Source: Oscillospiraceae bacterium
GTDB lineage: Bacteria; Bacillota; Clostridia; Oscillospirales; Oscillospiraceae
Direction: 5' to 3'
DNA length: 35,313 bases
Assembly: GCA_017458085.1 (NCBI GenBank)
Contig: JAFTGE010000094.1
Coordinates: forward strand, 1 to 35,313
Shown: one piece after another, positions 30,178 to 35,313 of the stretch
Position numbering within the stretch: position 1 is the first letter of the stretch
Layout of the letters: every line of letters starts with the position of its first letter
Program-made: the position numbers and the translations under genes
The notes under the pieces: model-generated
Seen by the model: the letters and a program-made list of their open reading frames with translations, nothing else
Databases searched by the model: none
What the model was told of the DNA's origin: nothing

Positions 30178-30700
30178 TGAAAAAAGAAATGAACAGCAGT
30201 AACTACCCCGTAAGAGAAAATTATGAGCAGCTCATGCGCAATGGCCGTCGGGATGGAGGTCTACAACATCGCCATCAAGATGGGGGTTGATTTGCAGATG
30301 GGCGGCTTCTCGTCCATGACCAGCGCTGTCTTTCCCGCGGTGCTCCTTGAAGCCAGCTACATGGGTCTGTTCGTTTTTCTTTTCTCCAATCTCTATGGCA
30401 ACCGTGTCGGAGCGTCCTTTGCCGCCAAGGTGACAAACCCGGAGAGGGGACAATCTGTATTTCTGCCAGCTGATGCGGCGGGCGGGTACGATTGCCGTTA
30501 TGTGCCCGACCATGAGCATGGTGGCGTCCATCCTGTTCAATGTGATCCTGGCCGGGCAGCCGGTTACGCAGCTTCCCGCTATCTGGGTGGGGACGGTCAT
30601 CAAGAGTTTTCCCATGGCCTTTTTCTGGAACATGTTTGCCGCTGCACCGTTTACACGGTGGAGCTTTGGGAAGCTGTTCCCGGTAAAAACGCATGTATAA
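30178..30700 (+). pseudogene. DUF2798-type membrane protein gene, frameshifted
   Basis: AAGGAG and an ATG (30178) begin a frame that soon loses family similarity. The family part continues in a second frame from about 30234 (VGMEVYNIAIKMGVDLQMGG, FPAVLLEASYMGLFVFLFSN). It then shifts again near 30447, where a run of four G suggests one extra base. The third part (QLMRRAGTIAVMCPTMSMVA ... GTVIKSFPMAFFWNMF) ends with a stop at 30700. Joined, it is a four-helix protein like the intact minus-strand DUF2798 gene next door (compare MCPTMSMVASILF with MCPAMSFLAAFLY). Two separate shifts argue for decay over sequencing error, though read checking would settle it. Confidence 0.75.
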
Positions 30701-30703
30701 GCA

Positions 30704-30732
30704 GTCGCCGCAGTTCACAAGAGCTGCGGCGA
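30704..30732. terminator. Hairpin between the two convergent DUF2798 genes
   Basis: CGCCGCAG pairs with CTGCGGCG around a short A+C-rich loop. There is no strong T tract on either strand. Confidence 0.55.
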
Positions 30733-30750
30733 TAAAAGCATATAGGCTGC

Positions 30751-31317
30751 TTATGCGTGACGAAGGCGCGAGGTGATGAGGCGATTGACAAAGATTGCTT
30801 TAAACACGATACGCACCAGTGGCTGAATAAAGAACAGCTGGCTCAGCAGCGCAAAAGGGAAGTTGAAGCAGACCAGCTTGATCCAGTTGGCAAGGAAGGT
30901 CCAGACGTTGAAACCCGCATAAAACGGATAGTAGAGAAACGCGGCAAGAAAGCTCATAGCGGGACACATCAGCGCAACCGTGGCGCTGATGATCGCAGTT
31001 TCAAACAGCACGGGATGCGTTTTCTGCGGATTGAAATTCTTCATTGCCAGCTTCAGAGAGCAGGGGCTGCCCATGCCGATCTCCAGGGAATAGGCAAGGA
31101 TAAACTCGATCACAACCACCATCCAGATCGGGCGGTAGCCGCCCAGTATATACACGCCGCCCATCCGATCAATGGCGCCGAGAACGCTGGCGGCTCCTGT
31201 GAGAGACATGAGCGTCTGACCGTTGACCACATAGAGGCTGTAAAAAACATAGGCATGAACGGTGATCACAACGGTAATGAATGCGAAAATCATCTTCTGA
31301 AATTTGTTCTGTGGCAT
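30751..31317 (-). CDS. DUF2798 family membrane protein (double-length)
   Basis: A 188-residue integral membrane protein with four hydrophobic segments: IFAFITVVITVHAYVFYSLY, IWMVVVIEFILAYSLEIGMG, IISATVALMCPAMSFLAAFL and the final FPFALLSQLFFIQPLVRIVF. The two halves resemble each other, as expected for a duplicated two-helix DUF2798 unit. Function unknown. The start at 31317 follows AGGAGG by five bases. The leader contains a 20-bp inverted repeat with a T tract, so expression may be attenuated. A frameshifted relative converges on it from the other side. Confidence 0.8.
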   Translation of the reverse strand: MPQNKFQKMIFAFITVVITVHAYVFYSLYVVNGQTLMSLTGAASVLGAIDRMGGVYILGGYRPIWMVVVIEFILAYSLEIGMGSPCSLKLAMKNFNPQKTHPVLFETAIISATVALMCPAMSFLAAFLYYPFYAGFNVWTFLANWIKLVCFNFPFALLSQLFFIQPLVRIVFKAIFVNRLITSRLRHA

Positions 31318-31336
31318 AGATTCCTCCTGATTTTTG

Positions 31337-31426
31337 AGCAAAAAAGAACATGAGGCGCAAGGAGCGTCCATCTGTCAGGGATGCAAATAGTACCGTGATC
31401 AGATTTACGCGCCTTGCGCCACATGT
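31337..31426 (-). promoter_or_regulatory. Leader hairpin (possible attenuator) of the DUF2798 gene
   Basis: Arms 31426-31407 and 31367-31348 match at 18 of 20 positions (core GGCGCAAGG/CCTTGCGCC), enclose 39 bases and are followed on the minus strand by TTCTTTTTT. This is the form of an intrinsic terminator located between the promoter and the ribosome site. The 39-base loop shows no known riboswitch core. Confidence 0.65.
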
Positions 31427-31453
31427 GTCGTCTTTGCTTCAATTTTCCCACGA

Positions 31454-31482
31454 ATTATAACACCTGAATAGTTAAAAATCAA
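31454..31482 (-). promoter_or_regulatory. Promoter of the DUF2798 gene
   Basis: On the minus strand TTGATT (31482-31477), 17 bases, TATAAT (31459-31454). A short dyad TTTGT-GA-CAAA lies just upstream of the -35. Confidence 0.7.
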
Positions 31483-31552
31483 AGGAACTTTGTCACAAAC
31501 TTATTCCGAACAGATTTGCTTAAATTTGAAAAAAATTGCTTCGCATGGATAG

Positions 31553-31764
31553 ACTAAAGGATATTTAAAAGATCGCGGAAGGAATTGAGATCATAGTCCT
31601 CCATACCGCAGCTCTTTGCGTCGCCAATAGTGCAAATGCGGTTATGCCTCCTGCTTTTGCAGCCTCAATGCCGGCCTTCGCGGCTTCTATTACCACGCAA
31701 TCCGCGGGAGCGGTTCCCAACTTGCGGGCAGCAGTCAAAAAGACCTCCGGATCGGGCTTTGAGC
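31553..31764 (-). pseudogene. C-terminal fragment of a HAD-type beta-phosphoglucomutase-like gene
   Basis: The minus strand encodes SKPDPEVFLTAARKLGTAPA, DCVVIEAAKAGIEAAKAGGI, the conserved HAD motif III/IV region. One detail is telling: the usual D-A-KAG acid is replaced (EAAKAG). After about 31640 the frame is lost, and the ending continues in another frame as IGDAKSCGMEDYDLNSFRDL to a stop at 31553. The N-terminal two thirds (DxD nucleophile) are absent, and the sequence upstream of 31765 is unrelated. It is a dead remnant of a phosphatase or mutase. Confidence 0.75.
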
Positions 31765-32076
31765 AGAGAGAAATCCAACTGGATCGAGGCGAGGAACTAT
31801 ATGTCCATCTCTGGAGCTTTGACCTCGGCTGGAGCATCCAGACGGAGCAGGAACTCTTCGGGCAGATGCAGACGCAAGTTCCACCCCAACAGCAGATGGG
31901 AGGGATGAGCTTTGGGTAAGATCATGAGAATCTATCTCTGCGGGCGGGAATGGACAGAGAGCAACGAGGAAATGTATATGGAACTGCCCCAGTAAGGATA
32001 CGGAGTGAGGCAGTCCACAGAGGCCAGAAATGATGGGAAAACCCACCCCGCGATCTTTCACGAGATGGGTTGTGAG
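31765..32076. other. Unassigned remnant between the HAD fragment and the toxin gene
   Basis: No complete gene. On the plus strand 31768-31919 reads as the end of a frame (EELYVHLWSFDLGWSIQTEQ ... QQMGGMSFG). A 23-codon piece, starting MRIYLCGREWTESNEEMY, runs from 31924 to 31995. I do not recognise either. They look like pieces of mobile-element genes, but that is a guess from context. Confidence 0.35.
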
Positions 32077-32391
32077 TTATATCAGCTTCTTTAAATCACG
32101 TCTGCTGTAAATGATGGTTCGGACTTCCCTGATATCTCCGATCATGACATAGAAGATGGTGTAGTTCCGCACCGGAATCGTATAGTAAACATGCTCGCGG
32201 TTGCGCTTGGATTCGTATGGGGCAAATGCAAAAGGGCTTTTTAGACGCTCATAGATCGCAGTTTCCACATCATCTACAAATTGTTCAGCGGCGATGGGAT
32301 TTTTCAGCCGGAAAGTAATGTAATCCACAATCTCATTCAGATTATCCTCAAACAGCGGAAGAATCTTTAATTCATAACACTTGCTGTTCAC
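32077..32391 (-). CDS. RelE/ParE-family toxin
   Basis: A 104-residue protein with the RelE/ParE superfamily pattern: LPLFEDNLNEIVDYITFRLK helix pair, YERLKSPFAFAPYES, then the core strands HVYYTIPVRNYTIFYVMIGD and the end VRTIIYSRRDLKKLI. Whether it cleaves ribosome-bound mRNA (RelE) or blocks gyrase (ParE) cannot be told from sequence; the layout looks closer to ParE. Its start overlaps the antitoxin gene by 20 bases, the usual toxin-antitoxin arrangement. Confidence 0.85.
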   Translation of the reverse strand: MNSKCYELKILPLFEDNLNEIVDYITFRLKNPIAAEQFVDDVETAIYERLKSPFAFAPYESKRNREHVYYTIPVRNYTIFYVMIGDIREVRTIIYSRRDLKKLI

Positions 32392-32644
32392 GGATGCGTC
32401 CCCTTACACGGCTAAAAACTTCATCTGCGGAATAGCGCGTATCAGAAAGAGCGGCAGCGCGGTCCGCTTCGTCCAGTTTAATTTCGATTCCGTCTGTAAG
32501 CACGGAGTATTGCTCCAGACTCATAACAACCATGGAGCCGTAACCGTTCTTTGTGAGGAACACAGGTTCACCCGTCTTTAACACAAGATCTTCAATTTCG
32601 GGATACTTATTTCTAAGATCAGAGACCGGTCGAATGTTCAACAT
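32372..32644 (-). CDS. Phd/YefM-family antitoxin
   Basis: A 90-residue antitoxin. The N-terminal half (MLNIRPVSDLRNKYPEIEDL, LKTGEPVFLTKNGYGSMVVM) is the Phd/YefM DNA-binding fold, which represses its own operon. The charged C-terminal half (DEADRAAALSDTRYSADEVF) should wrap around the toxin. I chose the ATG at 32644, with GAGGGG eight bases before it, over an in-frame ATG at 32662. It precedes and overlaps the toxin gene. Confidence 0.86.
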   Translation of the reverse strand: MLNIRPVSDLRNKYPEIEDLVLKTGEPVFLTKNGYGSMVVMSLEQYSVLTDGIEIKLDEADRAAALSDTRYSADEVFSRVRGRIREQQVL

Positions 32645-32757
32645 ATCAATAACCCCTCTCAAGCTATACTATCAGAATTTTATCATAACTTTATTCAAAT
32701 GGCGATATCAATTTAGATTATCTGTGATGGGGGTGTTTTTATTCAGTATAGTAAGCT

Positions 32758-33147
32758 ATGGGGGAAAGAAGGAGGAATCTTATAATCCCTTGGCGTAGAA
32801 GGTTGTGTATGATCTTCTGCGCCATTCTCATTTTCAGCATAGTGTTGCCGGTCACGGCCGCGGGAGACTTCGGCAATGAAAGCTATACCGAGGACTTCCG
32901 GACTCTTGCCGAGGAGATGGCCTCTCTCAAAGAAAAGCGCAAGAGCATCGAAGCGCATCGCGCTGACAGTGAAGTCAGCTTCCGTATTAAAAAAGCTGTG
33001 GAGATTATGGAGAACAGCTCCGCAGCAATCACCACGTGGGAGGAGAGTACGATCCGCCAGCTCGTGGATTGGGTCAAGATACTCTCTGCGGAAGAAATCC
33101 TCGTCTGCCTGCACGGCGGAATCGAGATAAAGCAGAGAATGGAATAA
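32758..33147 (+). pseudogene. C-terminal remnant of a large serine recombinase
   Basis: From about 32866 the frame matches the coiled-coil and C-terminal end of large serine recombinases from clostridial mobile elements (FRTLAEEMASLKEKRKSIEA, ITTWEESTIRQLVDWVKILS, then ILVCLHGGIEIKQ). The catalytic resolvase domain and zinc ribbon are absent, and nothing upstream in any frame supplies them. The first 35 codons (CMIFCAILIFSIVLPVTA) look like a signal peptide but have no good ribosome site before the ATG. A chance secreted fusion cannot be excluded; decay of an integrated element is the simpler reading. Confidence 0.7.
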
Positions 33148-33151
33148 ACCT

Positions 33152-33182
33152 TTGACAGTCCAGAAACTCATGGGTATAATAT
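33152..33182 (+). promoter_or_regulatory. Promoter of the yhcG-type gene, with 18-bp repeat copy 1
   Basis: TTGACA (33152-33157), 17 bases, TATAAT (33175-33180): an almost consensus promoter. AACTCATGGGTATAATAT (33165-33182) recurs exactly at 34546-34563 in front of mntA. Confidence 0.85.
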
Positions 33183-33213
33183 AAAAATAGTTACAATAAC
33201 TGTGAGGTGTAGA

Positions 33214-34245
33214 ATGCCTTCTAACTCTCTTGTTGTCAATCCTGAATATCAGAATCTTCTCCAACACGTTGGTGAAACGCTGGAGAATGGCCGCGCTAAA
33301 GTAGCTGCTGCAGTCAATACTGCCACTGTTTCGACCTATTGGGAGATTGGGAGAGACATTGTTGAATTTGAGCAGGGTGGGAATGCGAAGGCAGAATATG
33401 GCTCTGAACTTCTGAAAAAACTATCCAGAGATCTCACAGACTTATACGGTAGTGGCTTCAGCATGAGCAATGTTGCAAAAATGCGCAAGCTCTATCTCAC
33501 CTATCCAATTTTGCAGACAGCGTCTGCAAAATTGAGTTGGAGTCATTATGTCGAGCTTCTAAAGATCGACGATCCGATGGAGCGATCCTTCTACGAAAAG
33601 GAAGCAGAGAACGAGCATTGGGGCGTTCGTGAGCTCAAGCGGCAGATGAAGAGCATGCTTTTCCATCGTCTTGCGCTCAGCACGAACCGTGAGGAAGTCC
33701 TGCGGCTGGCAAAAGAGGGCGAAATCATTGAGCGCCCGGAGGACATTCTGCGTGAGCCGTATGTTTTCGAGTTCACCGGACTGCCTCAACTTCCCGTTTA
33801 TACAGAAGGTGATCTGGAAGAGGCACTTGTCAACAATCTGAGCCTTTTCTTCCTTGAGCTTGGTAAAGGATTTACCTATGTGGGACGACAGCAGAAGATG
33901 GTGATCGGCGGAAGAACGTACAAAGTTGATCTTGTCTTTTACCACCGTATTTTGAAATGCTTCGTGCTGATTGACCTCAAGCGCGGCGAAGTCCAGCACG
34001 AGGACATCGGTCAGATGAATTTCTATCTGAACTATTACCGAGAGGAAATGAATACTGAAGGCGATACGGAGCCGATCGGTATTGTGCTCGGCGCGTATCA
34101 GGATAGGCTTGTGATGCAGTACGCTTTGCAGAACATTTCCAACCAGGTCTTTGTCAGTCGTTATCAGCTTTACTTGCCTGATCGAGATCAGTTGGAAGCG
34201 GAATTCAGACGCTATATGGGTGAGCACACTATCGACGAGGATTGA
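33214..34245 (+). CDS. YhcG/DUF1016-type PD-(D/E)xK nuclease
   Basis: A 343-residue protein with the two-domain layout of YhcG. The N-terminal winged-helix part (TYWEIGRDIVEFEQGGNAKA, YGSELLKKLSRDLTDLYGSG, MRKLYLTYP, KLSWSHYVELL) covers residues 1-170. The C-terminal PD-(D/E)xK nuclease has the VDLVFYHR and FVLIDLKRGE catalytic strands. The start at 33214 follows GAGGT by five bases; an in-frame GTG at 33202 lies within the ribosome site. Members are often carried with restriction-modification or retron-like defence islands. Activity is unproven. It contains a 13-bp perfect inverted repeat inside the coding region (33506-33534). Confidence 0.88.
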   Translation: MPSNSLVVNPEYQNLLQHVGETLENGRAKVAAAVNTATVSTYWEIGRDIVEFEQGGNAKAEYGSELLKKLSRDLTDLYGSGFSMSNVAKMRKLYLTYPILQTASAKLSWSHYVELLKIDDPMERSFYEKEAENEHWGVRELKRQMKSMLFHRLALSTNREEVLRLAKEGEIIERPEDILREPYVFEFTGLPQLPVYTEGDLEEALVNNLSLFFLELGKGFTYVGRQQKMVIGGRTYKVDLVFYHRILKCFVLIDLKRGEVQHEDIGQMNFYLNYYREEMNTEGDTEPIGIVLGAYQDRLVMQYALQNISNQVFVSRYQLYLPDRDQLEAEFRRYMGEHTIDED

Positions 34246-34285
34246 TGATCTGCAAACAAGGAAAGAGCTACCCCCAGACGTCGGA

Positions 34286-34324
34286 AAAATAAAACCGCCC
34301 ACGGTGCAGCTGCACCGTGGGCGG
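34286..34324 (-). terminator. Terminator after the HicB-type gene
   Basis: A perfect 30-base palindrome (CCGCCCACGGTGCAG and its complement, 34295-34324) with minus-strand tail TTTTATTTTT. It can also block readthrough from the convergent nuclease gene. Confidence 0.85.
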
Positions 34325-34332
34325 AGCGATCC

Positions 34333-34542
34333 TTAGCTTTCGAGCTTATAGAGCATGTACTGATTCAGGCTTACACCTTCGGCGGCAGCTTCTTCTTTGC
34401 GCGCCCTGTGGAGACTGCGTGGGATCCGAAGCACAAGCTTTCTGCTGAATCCCTCCAGGCCATCCTTGAACTCATGCAGAGAGACCACATCTTCTTTTTC
34501 TACCGCTTTGATATGTAGCTGCATTTCTTGACTTGCCTGCAT
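34333..34542 (-). CDS. HicB-family (ribbon-helix-helix) antitoxin, no HicA partner
   Basis: A 69-residue protein. The C-terminal half (GFSRKLVLRIPRSLHRARKE, EGVSLNQYMLYKLE) is an Arc-type ribbon-helix-helix that binds DNA as in HicB antitoxins. The N-terminal HicB fold is cut short (EDVVSLHEFKDGLEG). No HicA-like toxin lies on either side; the neighbours are a nuclease and MntA-HepT. The start could be 34542 or the in-frame ATG at 34524, as neither has a good ribosome site. An orphan antitoxin or a small repressor. Confidence 0.7.
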   Translation of the reverse strand: MQASQEMQLHIKAVEKEDVVSLHEFKDGLEGFSRKLVLRIPRSLHRARKEEAAAEGVSLNQYMLYKLES

Positions 34543-34563
34543 AGGAACTCATGGGTATAATAT
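34533..34563 (+). promoter_or_regulatory. Promoter of mntA-hepT, with 18-bp repeat copy 2
   Basis: TTGCCT (34533-34538), 17 bases, TATAAT (34556-34561), within the same AACTCATGGGTATAATAT block found before the nuclease gene. It overlaps the start of the divergent HicB-type gene, so the two directions may interfere. Confidence 0.75.
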
Positions 34564-34623
34564 GAATAGGGATGCGACTATTGGTGATAACTCTTTTGAA
34601 CAATTAGGAAAGTGGGGTTGAGC

Positions 34624-34950
34624 ATGGTTTATACAATCAATGAAATACAGGATCGGGTTCAGCCCATTGTGAAAAAGTATAATATTCCGGCAATCTATCT
34701 GTTCGGCTCCTACGCCAGAGGAGAAGCGAATGAAGATAGTGATCTCGATTTTCTGATCGATACCTCCGGAACCGGACTTACATCACTAACAAAGCTCGGT
34801 GCGCTATATTGCGATTTGGAAAGTTTGTTTGAGAAAAGATTGGATCTTATCACAGAAAGATCTATTATGCAGACAGGCAGTATGCCAAGTGATATTGAAT
34901 TCCGCGAAACCGTTATGAAAGAGAGGGTGCGCTTAAATGTTGTCTCCTGA
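34624..34950 (+). CDS. mntA: MntA-type nucleotidyltransferase antitoxin
   Basis: A 108-residue minimal nucleotidyltransferase with the exact family motif GSx10DxD (GSYARGEANEDSDLD, about residues 27-41) and a downstream acidic strand. In the studied MntA-HepT systems this enzyme adds AMP units to a tyrosine of HepT and so silences it. I prefer the ATG at 34624 (GGGG upstream); an in-frame GTG at 34612 is also possible. It overlaps hepT by 14 bases. Confidence 0.9.
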   Translation: MVYTINEIQDRVQPIVKKYNIPAIYLFGSYARGEANEDSDLDFLIDTSGTGLTSLTKLGALYCDLESLFEKRLDLITERSIMQTGSMPSDIEFRETVMKERVRLNVVS

Positions 34951-35287
34951 CCTACAGAGGCTAAAGCATATTCGAGATTACTGCGATGCTGTGGAAAAAA
35001 CGATTGCCCGTTACGGTAATTCATTCGAGACATATCGGTCAGATCCTGATTATCAGCGATCAATTTGTTTTTCAATCTTCCAAATCGGAGAACTCAGCGG
35101 CGGCTTATCTGAAGAATATCGAAAGTCAACTGCCACAAACATACAGTGGGGGCCTATGAAGGCAATGCGGAACTTAGTGGTTCACAGTTACGGCAAAGTG
35201 GATCATGAGGTCGTCTGGGAAACAGCGACAGTGGATATCCCCGCTTTGCGAAAGTTCTGTGAAAAAGAGATTTCTGAGCAGAAATGA
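34937..35287 (+). CDS. hepT: HepT-type HEPN ribonuclease toxin
   Basis: A 116-residue HEPN protein with the full RX4HXY motif (RNLVVHSY, about residues 78-85). Arg and His form the RNase site and Tyr is the residue modified by MntA. The upstream helices (HIRDYCDAVEKTIARYG and ICFSIFQIGELSGGLSEEYR) match HepT. The toxin cleaves RNA in characterised systems. The start ATG lies within the end of mntA. The gene is complete, ending 26 bases before the window edge. Confidence 0.9.
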   Translation: MLSPDLQRLKHIRDYCDAVEKTIARYGNSFETYRSDPDYQRSICFSIFQIGELSGGLSEEYRKSTATNIQWGPMKAMRNLVVHSYGKVDHEVVWETATVDIPALRKFCEKEISEQK

Positions 35288-35313
35288 AAAGTGAACGAAG
35301 TCCTCTTTTCGAA

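Noticed and set aside
1-35313. CRISPR arrays, rRNA genes, prophage structural genes
   Set aside because: No regularly spaced repeats, no rRNA sequence and no capsid, tail or terminase-like genes were seen.

Overview
The window looks like a chromosome segment of a GC-rich gut Clostridia member (Oscillospiraceae-like). That rests on strong AGGAGG-type ribosome sites, SigA promoters with 17-bp spacers, a Trp T-box, a BirA-controlled bioY, and the families DUF5685, DUF4914, the VTC domain and DUF4956. I could not run a taxonomic search, so genus is not claimed. Most of 1-29.5 kb is compact and GC-rich. From about 31.4 kb the sequence is visibly more AT-rich and full of broken genes and toxin-antitoxin modules.

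Layout. 1-1.0 kb: biotin uptake bioY and the start of birA (minus), sharing a promoter that carries a BirA box. 1.05-2.95 kb: cysteine synthesis operon cysK-cysE (minus). 3.06-6.3 kb: a tryptophan-specifier T-box in front of an ABC transporter that fits trpXYZ. 6.3-7.85 kb: Na+/alanine symporter (minus). 8.0-9.8 kb: thiN, a SprT-like zinc protein, and a P-loop ATPase that seems to lack its second half. 9.8-11.6 kb: an insertion-prone patch with a REP-associated transposase (RAYT) that carries an inverted pair of 27-bp repeats inside its own reading frame, then an AT-rich alpha/beta hydrolase. 11.9-13.8 kb: a minus-strand operon of a membrane zinc-ribbon protein, a DUF5685 protein and a J-domain protein. 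14.0-15.9 kb: a DUF4914 protein with a PEP-carboxykinase-like P-loop. 16.1-21.3 kb: truA, then a long structured leader ending in a strong intrinsic terminator, then potABCD for spermidine/putrescine uptake. 21.34-21.59 kb: a chain of hairpins resembling a MITE. 21.6-22.7 kb: an FMN split-barrel protein and a TetR regulator. 22.9-26.3 kb: a VTC-domain, DUF4956 and Cthe_2159-like beta-helix operon. 26.4-29.5 kb: apbE-recG (minus).

29.6-35.3 kb is an accessory region that begins at a tRNA-Arg(CCG) gene and a truncated tRNA-Arg copy. It holds two convergent DUF2798 genes (one frameshifted, one behind a leader hairpin), a broken HAD phosphatase, a ParE/Phd module, the tail of a serine recombinase, a YhcG-type PD-(D/E)xK nuclease, a lone HicB-type antitoxin and a complete MntA-HepT module. 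Two of these units start from promoters sharing an identical 18-bp block.

The most promising unexplained signals are the potABCD leader RNA (no riboswitch class I know fits), the RAYT gene with its own internal repeats, the hairpin chain after potD, the J-domain/DUF5685/zinc-ribbon operon and the VTC/DUF4956/beta-helix surface system.
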